DNA of 64,000 nt, taken from Pedobacter sp. Bi126. Its GTDB lineage: Bacteria > Bacteroidota > Bacteroidia > Sphingobacteriales > Sphingobacteriaceae. Position numbers and translations under genes: made by a program. The first letter of the stretch is position 1, and each line of letters starts with the position of its first letter. Positions 16,205-26,413 of this stretch are shown here, piece after piece. The stretch covers positions 1-64,000 of the forward strand of contig NZ_CAKKMS010000001.1 in the NCBI RefSeq assembly GCF_918698245.1, read 5' to 3'. The notes beneath the pieces were generated by a model, which worked only from the letters and a program-made list of their open reading frames with translations, was not told the origin of the DNA and did not search any database.

Positions 16205-19200
16205 CTATTTACCTTTTTTAACTGTGGTATTAATGTTATTGGAAAACGGCTTGCGGAATTTTTTAATGTACTGCGATGGGTTCATGTTAAAGAGCTTATA
16301 AAACTGCTCTCTAAAATATTTCGGATCGTTAATACCCACCAAGTAAGAAGTTTCCTGAATGGTTTTATCGGTATTGATAAAAATTTCAGCAGCTTTTCTC
16401 AACCTGATGAAACGGATAAAACCATTCGCTGACTGACCAGAAATGGATTTTATTTTGCGGTAAAGATTAGATCTCGACATACCGATAGCAGCAGTAAGTA
16501 TATCGATATTAAAATCGGGATCAATCAGGTGTTCTTCTACAATATGGATACAGTTATCCAAAAACTCTTTGTATTCTGCAGAGATTTTGGTGCTGTTCGA
16601 ATTGAGGGTAATCTCGTTATAAAAGTATTTTTGCAGCGCATTTTTACTCTTTAGTATACTGGCTACCCTCGCTTTTAAAAAATCTTTATCAAAAGGTTTA
16701 CTAATGTAATCATCGGCCCCGCCTTCTATTCCTTTAAGTTTAACCTCTGGCGCAGAAATAGCGGTTAACAGGATAATAGGAATATGAGAAACGGCTACAT
16801 CTTCTTTTATTTTACTACAAAGTTCTATCCCGGTTATACCATCCATCATTACGTCACATATCACAATATCGGGCAATAGTTCTTTTACCATATCGTACCC
16901 GTCTTCTCCGTTGCTCGCTTCATAAAGGTGGTAATCCATTCTGAAAACCTGTTTCAGGTATTCTCTGATCTCAACGTTATCATCAATAATCAAAAGTGTT
17001 TTTAAATCCACAGCGAGCTGACTATCAATCAATGGTTCTTCTGCTGCTTTTACAATATTATTTGCCGTTATTTCATCCTCTATTAGCTCTTTAAATAATG
17101 ATGAATCGGTATCTACCAGTTCTTCCTGCAAAATTACCGCATCTTTAAAATGGCTTATTCCTTTTAATAAGGCAATATTAAATGCCGTGCCTTTATTTTC
17201 AACGCTGGTATAACTTATCGCTCCACCATGCATTTCTATAAAATTCTTAGCGAGGTACAAACCAATACCAAAACCTCCTTTTGCTGATTTATTTCCCGGA
17301 TCCTGATAAAATTTCTCATAGAGTTTTTCTCCTGCAAAGCTGGTAATACCACAGCCTGTATCTTCTATAAGCACATTTATATTTTCCTGGTCACTTTTTA
17401 CAATCATTTTAACCGTACCGCCTTCGGGCGTAAATTTTATGGCATTTGCCAGGAGATTAAAAAACACAATCTCTATTTTTTCCCTATCAGCATAAAATGG
17501 GATCAATTCATCGGCGCATATAAACTCAAATACAATATTTTTAGACCTGGCCTGGTGCACAAAGCAAAGGAATACTTCTTTACACAAACTCACCAGATTT
17601 ACCGGAGCTACTTTTAATCTTCCGCCATAGGTATCTGCTTTTCTGAACAATAACAATTGATCTACCAAACTTAAAAGCCGTTTTGCATTCCTGTAAACAA
17701 TATTTAAATCAGTGGTATCAACATTTTTATCGTTCTTGTATAAAAGCTCTTTAACCGGATTGATAATTAGGGTAAGTGGCGTACGAAACTCGTGCGATAC
17801 ATTGGTAAAAAAAGAAAGTTTCTTCTCGCTGAGTTCTTTCTCTTTTTCACTTTCTACATGGGCCAGTTTCACCTGAAATTCGAGGTTTGAGCGATGCTCA
17901 CGGTATTTAAGATAGGCATAAATCATCCCAAAGAAAGCCAGTCCGTAAATACAAAAAGCCCACCAGGTACGGTACCATGGCGGTGTAATGGTAATTGCGA
18001 TAGAATTGCCCTCCATATTCCAGATGCCATCGTTATTTGATGCCCTTACCTTTAACACATACTTACCGGGATTTAAATTGGTATAGGTAACTTTATGTTC
18101 ACTGCCACTGTAATTCCATTTCTTATCGAAACCCTCGAGAAAATAAGCATACTTGTTTTTTTCGGAAAGTGTATAATTAAGTGCTACAAAACCAAAAGAA
18201 AGCACACTTTGGCTGTAGGGCAAAATAATCTCCTTAGTCATGTACACCGGTAATTTTAAAGGAGAATCATCACCCGGCAGAATTAATTTATTAAAAATAG
18301 AAAAATCGGAAAAATAAACCGCCGGAGCCGTTTTATTATATTTTAGCTGCTGTGGATTAAAGTAAACGATTCCTTTACTTCCTGCCAGGTAAATTTCTCC
18401 TTTTTCATTTTTACAGATAGCGGCATTGGCATAAACACCATCTTTCTCATCATAATTTTTTACCATTTTATTTACAGGATCAAAGAGTGAAATCCCCTGT
18501 TCGGTTGTTACCCATAACCTGCCATTATTGTCTTCTACCAGATCGGTAAAAACATTGCTCGCAAAACCGTTTTGCTTTGAATATATTTCGAAAGTATCTG
18601 TTTTAGCTACATATTTATTCAATCCATCGCGGGTGCAGATCCAAACATTTTGGTGCGAATCCAGATAAAGGCTATTTACAATGTTATTGCTAATGCCACC
18701 TTTTCTTGAATTATCGATCATGTAATTGCTAAACTTTCTGGTTTTAGGGTTAAAGCGGCTGAGTCCACTCCCATATGTTCCGATCCAAACATTGCCCTGC
18801 GCATCTTTTAAAAGGCAGTACAAATGGTTATTACTCAATGAAGCCTGGTTTTTAGGGTCGTTAAAGTAATGTGTATAACTGCGGGTTTTATCGTTATACA
18901 CTTTCAAACCAGCATCGGTAGCCAGATAATATTCGTTATTGTTTACCTCAATTAAATCTCTAAAAACATCTTCGTTAAAAAAACTACCAAGTGCCGAACG
19001 GTGATGATGGTGAACAAATTTATGCTCTTTCTCCTCATAAAGGTCGAAACCATTTTCGCCCAATACCCAGAGCCTGCCATTTAAATCGGTAGATAGGTTA
19101 ATAATATCAGAGCTCGATAAACTATTTGCATTACTGGTATGCAGCAGTTTAATTACTGAACGATTATCAGGATTATATTTAAACAAACCTTTGTTTGTGC

Positions 19201-20329
19201 CTACCCAAAAATCCTTACCATAACTGATGATGGATTTGATGTCGGCCTGCCCAAAAGGAAGGGAAATAAAATTAAATTTATATTGGTTAAAGTCTATTTT
19301 ACTGAGACCATTTTTACCACAAATCCATATCATTCCTGTTTTATCGCGGTATAGACCTCCATTGGCAAAAAATTCGAGTTCTTCTATTTTCTCCCATTTA
19401 TTTAATTCGGTGTTTACCCAAAATAATCCGGAGTTTCCGCCAACCAGCATTTTTTTTGCGCCTAAATTTAATACACTAAATACTGAAGTGTTACCAGTGC
19501 CTTTACTACTGTAGGTGTTGAATTTCCCTGTTTTCGGATCGAATCTGAACAGATCGCCTTTCCAATAGCAACCAACCCATATCATGCCATCGGCATCTAT
19601 ACTAAGTGTCCAGATATCGTTCGGATTTTTTTCGCCCGCTATTTCCTTTTGTATGTAATTGGTAAAGCGACGTGTCTTTTTATCAAATTTATTTAGTCCT
19701 TTGCTCCAATTGCCTAACCATAAATTTCCTTCTTTATCTTCTGCAATGGCATTAACCGATTTCCCTTTAATGGCATTTGGATTTTTAATGTCGGGCTGAT
19801 AAACTGTAAAAGATGCTGAGTTTTTGTTAAAAAGGTTAAAACCATCGTCGGTACCTATCCAGAGCTTATTTGTTTTATCAATGAGTAGCGACCATATTTT
19901 ATTATTGCTCAACGATGTTCTTTTGTTTTCTTGATGATAAAAACGCTGAAACTTCTCTGTTACAGGGTCGAATTTATTTAAACCGTTCATGGTAGCCACC
20001 CAGAAAGCACCATTCTGGTCTTCTACAACAGCATTGATATAGTTATTGGTTAGCGATGTTGTATCGCCGGGGATATTTACATAAATTTTAAAAGAATAAC
20101 CATCAAACTTACACAAACCGTTTTCGGTACCTACCCATATAAATCCCCTTTTATCTTTTAAGGCAGCTGTTGTGTTTTTTGAAGGGAGTCCTTCATTTAT
20201 GCCGTATGTTTTAATTACATAATGGCCTGCTATTACAGGCCGTTTATCGACATGGGATACCTGCGCTTTAACATGAGTAAAGAGGAAAAAAAATTGTAGA
20301 AGAAAACAAGTTAGACTAATTAATCTCAT
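16205..20329 (-). CDS. Hybrid two-component system regulator (HTCS) of the PUL
   Basis: A 1374-aa one-protein sensor and transcription factor. The signal peptide (1-22) leads to a periplasmic double beta-propeller of Reg_prop repeats (about 40-670; DKRGFIWVGTENGLCKFDG, QGNVWIGTYGSGLSRFNP), then a Y_Y_Y domain (about 715-785) and a membrane helix (about 788-808). Inside the cell come HisKA (phospho-His846 in SHEFRTP), HATPase (about 945-1055; DTGCG, GFGIGLYLAK), a receiver domain (Asp1159 in VICDVM, Lys1211) and an AraC HTH at the C-terminus (about 1270-1360). HTCS proteins bind an oligosaccharide released from the substrate and switch on the adjacent PUL. It lies directly upstream of SusC, so it is probably the specific activator of 12805-6475 and perhaps of the GH31 gene. 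Confidence 0.95.
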   Translation of the reverse strand: MRLISLTCFLLQFFFLFTHVKAQVSHVDKRPVIAGHYVIKTYGINEGLPSKNTTAALKDKRGFIWVGTENGLCKFDGYSFKIYVNIPGDTTSLTNNYINAVVEDQNGAFWVATMNGLNKFDPVTEKFQRFYHQENKRTSLSNNKIWSLLIDKTNKLWIGTDDGFNLFNKNSASFTVYQPDIKNPNAIKGKSVNAIAEDKEGNLWLGNWSKGLNKFDKKTRRFTNYIQKEIAGEKNPNDIWTLSIDADGMIWVGCYWKGDLFRFDPKTGKFNTYSSKGTGNTSVFSVLNLGAKKMLVGGNSGLFWVNTELNKWEKIEELEFFANGGLYRDKTGMIWICGKNGLSKIDFNQYKFNFISLPFGQADIKSIISYGKDFWVGTNKGLFKYNPDNRSVIKLLHTSNANSLSSSDIINLSTDLNGRLWVLGENGFDLYEEKEHKFVHHHHRSALGSFFNEDVFRDLIEVNNNEYYLATDAGLKVYNDKTRSYTHYFNDPKNQASLSNNHLYCLLKDAQGNVWIGTYGSGLSRFNPKTRKFSNYMIDNSRKGGISNNIVNSLYLDSHQNVWICTRDGLNKYVAKTDTFEIYSKQNGFASNVFTDLVEDNNGRLWVTTEQGISLFDPVNKMVKNYDEKDGVYANAAICKNEKGEIYLAGSKGIVYFNPQQLKYNKTAPAVYFSDFSIFNKLILPGDDSPLKLPVYMTKEIILPYSQSVLSFGFVALNYTLSEKNKYAYFLEGFDKKWNYSGSEHKVTYTNLNPGKYVLKVRASNNDGIWNMEGNSIAITITPPWYRTWWAFCIYGLAFFGMIYAYLKYREHRSNLEFQVKLAHVESEKEKELSEKKLSFFTNVSHEFRTPLTLIINPVKELLYKNDKNVDTTDLNIVYRNAKRLLSLVDQLLLFRKADTYGGRLKVAPVNLVSLCKEVFLCFVHQARSKNIVFEFICADELIPFYADREKIEIVFFNLLANAIKFTPEGGTVKMIVKSDQENINVLIEDTGCGITSFAGEKLYEKFYQDPGNKSAKGGFGIGLYLAKNFIEMHGGAISYTSVENKGTAFNIALLKGISHFKDAVILQEELVDTDSSLFKELIEDEITANNIVKAAEEPLIDSQLAVDLKTLLIIDDNVEIREYLKQVFRMDYHLYEASNGEDGYDMVKELLPDIVICDVMMDGITGIELCSKIKEDVAVSHIPIILLTAISAPEVKLKGIEGGADDYISKPFDKDFLKARVASILKSKNALQKYFYNEITLNSNSTKISAEYKEFLDNCIHIVEEHLIDPDFNIDILTAAIGMSRSNLYRKIKSISGQSANGFIRFIRLRKAAEIFINTDKTIQETSYLVGINDPKYFREQFYKLFNMNPSQYIKKFRKPFSNNINTTVKKGK

Positions 20330-20457
20330 AGTTGAACAACAAAATTTGATGGGAGAATGCCTAGCTAAACCCTGTCTCTTTTGAAATAGACGAGTTGTAA
20401 AGATACAATTTGCAAACTTATTACCGAATCTATTCTTGTGTTCAGGTTAGTGCCAAT

Positions 20458-20489
20458 AAAAAAGAGGCCGGTTAAAAACCGACCTCTTC
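20458..20489 (-). terminator. Rho-independent terminator of the GH31 gene
   Basis: On the minus strand AAGAGGTCGGTT-TTTA-ACCGGCCTCTT, followed by a T-run, forms a strong GC-rich stem about 20 bp past the GH31 stop codon. Confidence 0.85.
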
Positions 20490-20509
20490 GCAAAACTAAC
20501 TACTACTAA

Positions 20510-23500
20510 CTAAAATTTAACTGAATTGAGATTCTTATCTACTAAAATGCCTTCACTAATCTTAAGCCCGAACTGTAGTTTGCGTTTTGCCTTTAATTTC
20601 AGGATAAACAGATCGGAAGTTTCGTTTAAAGCATCTTTGTTGCCTATGTTTACAAAGGTTGGATACAAAACCTTTGCGCCACTGGTATGCAGGCGATCGT
20701 TGGTCAGGTTATCCATCTGTTTGGTATTTAAAGGCTGAACATTTACAAAATCATAATCCTGTGCATTGTATGGCAGGGCAAAACTTAAAGCATTTACTGA
20801 TTTCAGGTTTATTCCTTTTACTTTAATTTCGATGATTTCGTCTTTGTTGTAAGCTTGTTTAGTAGTACTGATTTCCAGTTTACCTGCAACCTTATCAATT
20901 TTAGCATTTTTTATACCTCCTTCAAGTTGTGTAGCCACAACTGAAATATCGTAGGCATCAATCAAATTGTTTTTATTGATATCGCCATTGCTGATATAAC
21001 CTTCAAAATCAGCATCACCTTTTCTTAAACCAGTATAATTGATGTAAGAAGTTAAATCGTTCTTATCAATTAGACCGTCGTTATTGATATCGCCAGGAAG
21101 GTAACTTTCGGTACCAGGAACTTTAAATACATACAGTTCTCTACCTGAACCAAAACCACCTACACCGTCAGCAACAGCAATTTTGATGTACCGTGCAGCA
21201 GGATGTGCAGTAAAATTGAATATTTTAATTTCGTCGTTATTGGCCCATTCAAATGCACCAGCCTCTGTCCAGCTTTCTTTATTATTGCTATAAAATACTT
21301 TACCTTTTAATAAAATTCCGTTTCCTCTTCCTGTGCGTGGCAGGTAGTGGAATTTATCCAGTTGATTAATCGATTTCAGATCAATGATCATATCAAAAGG
21401 AACTGCTTTAACACCCCATTTGGTATGCCAGGTATTACCTTCATCATAATCGAATAATTTATTGATACCAGAACCTCCTTGATTTTCTACCGTAGTTTCG
21501 GCAACAATACCCTGAATAGCAAACTCTAAAGGATTGGTTTTGGTTGTTGCTTTAATTTCGGTCCAATCCGAGTAGCCATCTTTGTTTACCGCACGCAATT
21601 TAAAGGTGTAAGCTGTTTCGGCAAATAAACCATCAAACAACAAGGCAGTATCTCGAATAGTAGTATAATGCATATCGTTAAAATCGATTTCATAAAAATC
21701 TGCATTGCTCACTTTACTCCAGCTTGGAGTAAGCGTATAAGCTTCTCTGTTTTTATCACTCACCTTTGCATTAACAGGAGCAGTTAATTTCCCTGTTGAT
21801 ACCCGTTGTTTATCTACAGGCTCGAATTTAAAACCGCCTATACTAAGTATTACCGGATTGATGGTAATATCAGTAGATTGAAGTTTAACCAACAATTGCG
21901 GGTTTTTAACCATTGCCACTTTTTCAAACTCGCTTCCTTTTGTAGCAAAACGGTTTAAGTTCGGGGCTGCATCGTAGAAATAAACGTTAAACTGTTTTAA
22001 AAACTCATCTTTAGAGTTTACTTCTGATAATTTTATTTTACTGTTCCCAACTTTTGCCGTTAACCTTTTTGGTTTTTCGGTAACGTTAATTACGAATTCG
22101 GTTGTTTTTTCTTTCACAAAGCCATCGAAATCGCCCTTTGCAGGATGAATGGTAACCAGGACATTGTTTTTTTGATCCAGTGCTGATTCGATTAAAGTAG
22201 AAGCACCTTTTCCTAATTTATAGGCTTCTGTTGCACCGTCATCATCATATTCTGTAAATGAAGTTTTTCCAAAAGGATATAATTCATAAATACGGCTTGC
22301 CTTATTGATTTCAGAAACATTGTTATTCGGATTCGTCATCGGAATAATGGCGCCATTTTTCACAAAAACAGGCAATTTCCATAACGGCGAGTCAAAACTG
22401 TTGAGAATGCTGTTTCCAGTATATTTTTCTCCGGTGAAATAATCAATCCATGTTCCCTCTGGTAAATAAATACCATTGCGGATATCGTTACCTTTTTCGT
22501 CTGATTTTGTAGCCTGATAAATTGGCGCCACTAAGAAAGAAGGTCCGTAGAGGTATTGATATTGTGTTGAAGTACCTTTGGTATAGGCATTTGGATATTC
22601 CAGAAACATTGCCCTGATCATGGGCAATCCGGTAACTGCTTCTCTAGCTACGCTATAAGTATAGGGCATCAACTCCGATTTCAGTTTTAAATAGTTGCGG
22701 TTAATCGAAGCTACGGGCTCGCCCAATGCATGTGGATATTTTTCGTTAGCGCCCCAACCGTCCATGTTTAATTCCATTGGTGTAAAGGTTTTCCATTGGA
22801 AATCGCGGGTGTTGATGGTTAGATTTTTACCACCAAAAATACCATCCATATCAGAAGTAATATTCGGTTGACCAGATAAACCCGAACCTAAATAGGTAGG
22901 GATGTGGAAACGGATATACTCCCAAACGCCACCTGTTTGATCACCCGACCAAATCCCGGCATAACGTTGGGTACCCGCCCAGCCATCTAATGAAATGATA
23001 AACGGGCGGCTACTATTGCCATAATAAGGCATAATCTGCGCTACATCGGCAACACCATTCAATCCGAACGAATAACCGGCACCAACCCATGCTACATCTG
23101 TTTTTAATACACGAACGCCTGCATCTCTCGCTTCTTTAATAATATCGCGCTGCAATAACGGACTCACTTCTGCTTTAGGGTGAAGATCAGATTGTGTCCA
23201 AAGCCCAATTTCCACGCCGTTTTTACGGGCATAATCGCCAAAACTCTTTAGGTTCTGAATGTTGCCATCTAATGTTTCAGTTTGACCATAACCTGCACCA
23301 TAACCATCATTTGGAAGTACCCAGCCCAATGGCATATCGTGTTTTTTATAACGGTCGATCACCGCACGTGCTGAAAACTGATAATTATTTTTTTCGCCGT
23401 TAAGCGACTCTTTTATACCGCCATTATCTTTCTGACTTTCTTTGTAACGTTTACCATCTTCAAATAAAGTTCCTTTTTCGTCTTCTTTCCAAAAATCGCG

Positions 23501-24400
23501 GTTGTAAGCGTTTAAATGTCCCTGGTAGAAACCAAATTTCGGTAACAAAATCGGATTTCCGGTAAGCTGATAAAAATCGTTCAATAAGGGTACTGCACCA
23601 TCGTTAATCATAAAAAAAGCATCCAGGTAATCGGTTTCATGTGCCAATTTTACCAATCCTTTTTCTTTAGCACCAAAATTGTAATTTCCTTTACTGAAGG
23701 TATACCACATTACAGCATAACCATTAGTAGACCAATAATAAGGTGTTGGTGAAGCTACTCCCCCATCCGTCCAGCTGTTTTGGTTTTCGATAGAAATGGT
23801 TTTTCCTTTGTGAGAAAAACGGCCGTTCTGTACGCCGCCACCATAAAAATACTCCTGTGGATTTTCCTTTAAGCTAAGGGTTACTTTTCCTTTTTCGAAC
23901 TGAATCGGTGCTAATTCTTCCACAGCAACGGCTTGTGTAGCAAGGTTGATAATTTTGATCAGCGAAGTATTTTTATCGAAAAGAACGGTAATCTTACCGG
24001 TAGATATGAACAGTTGATTATGCTCATCTTTAATATCCAGTTTTGAAACTGGCCTGCGTGGGTTTTCGACTAAAATTTTGGCTTCTGGTTTTGCTTCCGG
24101 ATCGCGTATAAAACCTCCTGTAGGATCTTCGAAAAGACGAAAAATATGATCGCTGTAAAAATCTAACGTTAAACGTTGATTATCAGAAAGCAACACTTCT
24201 ACTGTGGTGGTATTGATCTTTTTTGCGCCAAGCACTTTAGTAACCTTTTCGGCTACCTGATTGGTTTTCTGAGCAGCTGGTTGAGCAGAAACAAAAAACG
24301 GAGCAGTAATTAAAAAAAACGCACATGCCAAAACAACGCGGTTAGGTTGGGTTTTGGGGTTGGTTATTTTAAAATGTTTAAGAAAATAATGCGGGGTCAT
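20510..24400 (-). CDS. Multimodular GH31 glycosidase with FN3, F5/8-type CBM, dockerin and cohesin-like domains
   Basis: A 1296-aa secreted protein (signal about 1-40, ending FVSAQ). GH31 parts: N-terminal beta-sandwich (about 60-280, EYFYGGGVQNGRF), then a barrel with the nucleophile motif VLKTDVAWVGAGYSFG (Asp435) and the acid/base motif WSGDQTGGVWEY (Asp487), and a C-terminal beta region. After it come a fibronectin III domain (about 885-965), an F5/8 discoidin-like CBM (about 970-1115), a type I dockerin with two calcium loops (GDINNDGLIDKNDL and GDINKNNLIDAYDI) and a cohesin-like beta domain to the end. The active-site string lacks the WxDMNE form of common alpha-glucosidases and alpha-xylosidases. 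Together with the FN3-CBM32 tail it recalls GH31 alpha-N-acetylgalactosaminidases, but that is a suggestion only. It has its own terminator and is upstream of the HTCS. Confidence 0.88.
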   Translation of the reverse strand: MTPHYFLKHFKITNPKTQPNRVVLACAFFLITAPFFVSAQPAAQKTNQVAEKVTKVLGAKKINTTTVEVLLSDNQRLTLDFYSDHIFRLFEDPTGGFIRDPEAKPEAKILVENPRRPVSKLDIKDEHNQLFISTGKITVLFDKNTSLIKIINLATQAVAVEELAPIQFEKGKVTLSLKENPQEYFYGGGVQNGRFSHKGKTISIENQNSWTDGGVASPTPYYWSTNGYAVMWYTFSKGNYNFGAKEKGLVKLAHETDYLDAFFMINDGAVPLLNDFYQLTGNPILLPKFGFYQGHLNAYNRDFWKEDEKGTLFEDGKRYKESQKDNGGIKESLNGEKNNYQFSARAVIDRYKKHDMPLGWVLPNDGYGAGYGQTETLDGNIQNLKSFGDYARKNGVEIGLWTQSDLHPKAEVSPLLQRDIIKEARDAGVRVLKTDVAWVGAGYSFGLNGVADVAQIMPYYGNSSRPFIISLDGWAGTQRYAGIWSGDQTGGVWEYIRFHIPTYLGSGLSGQPNITSDMDGIFGGKNLTINTRDFQWKTFTPMELNMDGWGANEKYPHALGEPVASINRNYLKLKSELMPYTYSVAREAVTGLPMIRAMFLEYPNAYTKGTSTQYQYLYGPSFLVAPIYQATKSDEKGNDIRNGIYLPEGTWIDYFTGEKYTGNSILNSFDSPLWKLPVFVKNGAIIPMTNPNNNVSEINKASRIYELYPFGKTSFTEYDDDGATEAYKLGKGASTLIESALDQKNNVLVTIHPAKGDFDGFVKEKTTEFVINVTEKPKRLTAKVGNSKIKLSEVNSKDEFLKQFNVYFYDAAPNLNRFATKGSEFEKVAMVKNPQLLVKLQSTDITINPVILSIGGFKFEPVDKQRVSTGKLTAPVNAKVSDKNREAYTLTPSWSKVSNADFYEIDFNDMHYTTIRDTALLFDGLFAETAYTFKLRAVNKDGYSDWTEIKATTKTNPLEFAIQGIVAETTVENQGGSGINKLFDYDEGNTWHTKWGVKAVPFDMIIDLKSINQLDKFHYLPRTGRGNGILLKGKVFYSNNKESWTEAGAFEWANNDEIKIFNFTAHPAARYIKIAVADGVGGFGSGRELYVFKVPGTESYLPGDINNDGLIDKNDLTSYINYTGLRKGDADFEGYISNGDINKNNLIDAYDISVVATQLEGGIKNAKIDKVAGKLEISTTKQAYNKDEIIEIKVKGINLKSVNALSFALPYNAQDYDFVNVQPLNTKQMDNLTNDRLHTSGAKVLYPTFVNIGNKDALNETSDLFILKLKAKRKLQFGLKISEGILVDKNLNSVKF

Positions 24401-24567
24401 TAAATTTTGATTTGGTTATGTGTTTATGTCAGCAAGCTGATAATTTTAGTTGCTATGGGGATAAAGTTAACAAACACCTTAAAGGAAATGGTGCGTTTTT
24501 AGGCACAAAAACCGCGCAATCGTTTGCCTATCTAATTTTTTACCAGAGATAGCGTGATGTTTTCTAT

Positions 24568-24790
24568 GATTAAGAAATTAAGGGCATTAAGGTCGTAGAA
24601 GATCGATTTATAGAACAGATTCAGTGATCGTCCTCCTGAACTTGTTTCAGGATCTAAAATTGCGTAATTCTGATCCGATAACTATCAGATTTATTTCAGA
24701 ATCTTTCTGGTCAGCTTTTTGCCATGGAAACGCAGACTTTCACGGACTAATCTTCTTATCATTAAGAAATTAGGGCATTAAGGTTGTAAT
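24568..24790. repeat. Dispersed intergenic repeat, two degenerate copies
   Basis: Two copies of a composite repeat lie in the gap upstream of GH31. The landmarks are ATTAAGAAATTAAGGGCATT (24570-24589, repeated near 24764) and a hairpin of the type TCCTGAACTTGTTTCAGGA (about 24634-24652). The phrase TTTTGCCATGGAA (24717 on) is also shared with the copy at 25437. The same units recur at 51303 and, inverted, at 61140. The rest of 24401-25015 holds no gene that I can see, apart from whatever promoters serve GH31 and the plus-strand receiver gene. Confidence 0.65.
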
Positions 24791-25015
24791 CGATGTTTAA
24801 TGATCAATACAATAGTCAATGAACAAATGACGAGTGAACATTTAGCCACAGATTTTACCACCTTAATGATCTTATTCAAATAGTTCATTTTTAGCACTAC
24901 TTGACCATGAAATATTGATTATTTATATTTTAAACAAAGCGTTTTTGCATTATGAACTTAAAAAATAATCGAATGGCAAGCATTTTGTAAGTGTTTGTAA
25001 AATTGCTTACTACGA

Positions 25016-25414
25016 ATGAATTTCCCTCTATCACAATCCTATAGCTGTGTAATTATAGATGACAGCCAAATGAGTATAAAAACACTTGAACACTTTGTTT
25101 CCAAAATAGAAAAACTCCAGCTAAAGGGAAGTTTTACGGATGCAATAGATGCCATGGCCGCCTTTTGGAAATACGGAAAAATTGATTTCCTATTTCTGGA
25201 TGTCCAAATGGAAATATCAGGAGTTGATATAGCCAGAATGCTTCGAAACAGCGTAAAATTTGTTGTATTTGTAAGTGCCGATGACAACAAGGCCATTGAT
25301 GCCTTTGATAAGGGCAACTGTTTTTTATTTAAACCGCTCGATTTTGTAAAATTTGAAGACACGGTGAATCAGTTGATTCTGACTGAATGTAAGAACAATG
25401 AAATATTTTTGTGA
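25016..25414 (+). CDS. Receiver-only response regulator (LytTR-type REC domain, no output domain)
   Basis: The 132-aa protein is just one receiver domain. It has the acidic pair at Asp15-Asp16 (CVIIDDSQMS), the phospho-acceptor Asp62 (FLFLDVQMEISG), Ser87 as the switch residue (VSADD) and Lys106 (LFKPLDF). The sequence style is that of Bacteroidota LytTR response regulators, but the chain ends where a LytTR DNA-binding domain would begin, so it must act through a partner or as a phosphate sink. No histidine kinase is adjacent. It is one of the few plus-strand genes. A similar protein is encoded at 49316-49708. Confidence 0.85.
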   Translation: MNFPLSQSYSCVIIDDSQMSIKTLEHFVSKIEKLQLKGSFTDAIDAMAAFWKYGKIDFLFLDVQMEISGVDIARMLRNSVKFVVFVSADDNKAIDAFDKGNCFLFKPLDFVKFEDTVNQLILTECKNNEIFL

Positions 25415-25436
25415 GTAGCCCACAAAAGATATCTAC

Positions 25437-25610
25437 CTTCTTTTCTACCATTAAGCAATTAAGGACATTAAGTTTTCATAGCTCGGTCCCAGGGGTCGTC
25501 CTCCTGAACTCGTTTCAGGATCTATCTGGATTGGATTATTTTTTTGCCATGGAAGCAAGGGTTTAATTTAGTTTACCTTGCTTTCAGCTTTAGTCTTTTA
25601 GCCTTAGTCT
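25437..25610. repeat. Dispersed intergenic repeat (same composite family as 24568)
   Basis: Contains in order CCATTAAGCAATTAAGGACA, a CCTGAACTCGTTTCAGG hairpin, TTTTTGCCATGGAAGCA and CTTTCAGCTTTAGTCTT. The same blocks appear in inverse order and orientation at 61140-61350. It lies between the receiver gene and the end of the NIPSNAP gene, and the hairpin may end transcription from either side. Confidence 0.65.
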
Positions 25611-25624
25611 TTCTTTTACCTTTC

Positions 25625-26413
25625 TTAAAAATCTGAATAGTCTGTTGGGTAAACAAATTTAGTGTCGTTTTTAGAAACATTATGCTGATATTCCGGCATT
25701 GCTGAGAGCTTTTTCCAATAATCATCTGCGGAGAAAGCCTTCCAGTGTGCATCTCTATCTGCCCTATTTTCGAAAGTGGTTAAATACATTAGATTAGGCA
25801 TTCGACTACCAGCGATTACTTCTCCATAAAATACGGCATTAAAATTAAGTCTTTTAAACAACCCGATTTCATCGCCCTTATTAAACATTTCAACTTTATT
25901 CTTAAAATATTTCTCCGTAGGTGCCTCGTAACTTCTTAATTCGTACACCCTTTCTTTCATCGGCGATTTTAGATTAGGCAGCATAAAATGAGGAGCATCA
26001 TCAAAAGCCTTTAAAACAATAGATTCTAATCGCTCGTAAGGAGCCTCGGTATAAGCTGCATCAAGGTAGGTTTTACCGTCAATAGCATATTGTTTATCTC
26101 TGGCTAACTTTTCATCCAGTTCCAGAACGCCATTGAATGATTTCAAAGGAATAAATACATAAATAAGCTTTTCTGCAACCGCAGCCTGATCGCCTACAAT
26201 GGGTTTAAACACGCCTACTTTTGTAATTCCAATACGGTGCAATGCGGGTAAATATGCCTTCTGCAGATAATCATCTACCGTTTTTTCTTGTGCATCGTTT
26301 TTCAAGTGGTAAATTTTGATCTGATAGAAATCTATCTTCGATGCATTGCCCGCAAACGCACTGAACAGTAGAACAAGTAAAAACAGACTGGATATTTTAA
26401 TTCTTTGCAACAT
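25625..26413 (-). CDS. NIPSNAP-family secreted protein
   Basis: The 262-aa protein has a signal peptide (about 1-24) and two ferredoxin-like NIPSNAP halves. The second is clearest: RVYELRSYEAPTEKYFKNKV at about 155-174, later LMYLTTFENRADRDAHWKAF and SAMPEYQHNV. The NIPSNAP fold is a dimeric alpha/beta-barrel of uncertain enzymatic role. It follows the S9 peptidase by about 135 bp on the same strand. No specific function can be given. Confidence 0.8.
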   Translation of the reverse strand: MLQRIKISSLFLLVLLFSAFAGNASKIDFYQIKIYHLKNDAQEKTVDDYLQKAYLPALHRIGITKVGVFKPIVGDQAAVAEKLIYVFIPLKSFNGVLELDEKLARDKQYAIDGKTYLDAAYTEAPYERLESIVLKAFDDAPHFMLPNLKSPMKERVYELRSYEAPTEKYFKNKVEMFNKGDEIGLFKRLNFNAVFYGEVIAGSRMPNLMYLTTFENRADRDAHWKAFSADDYWKKLSAMPEYQHNVSKNDTKFVYPTDYSDF

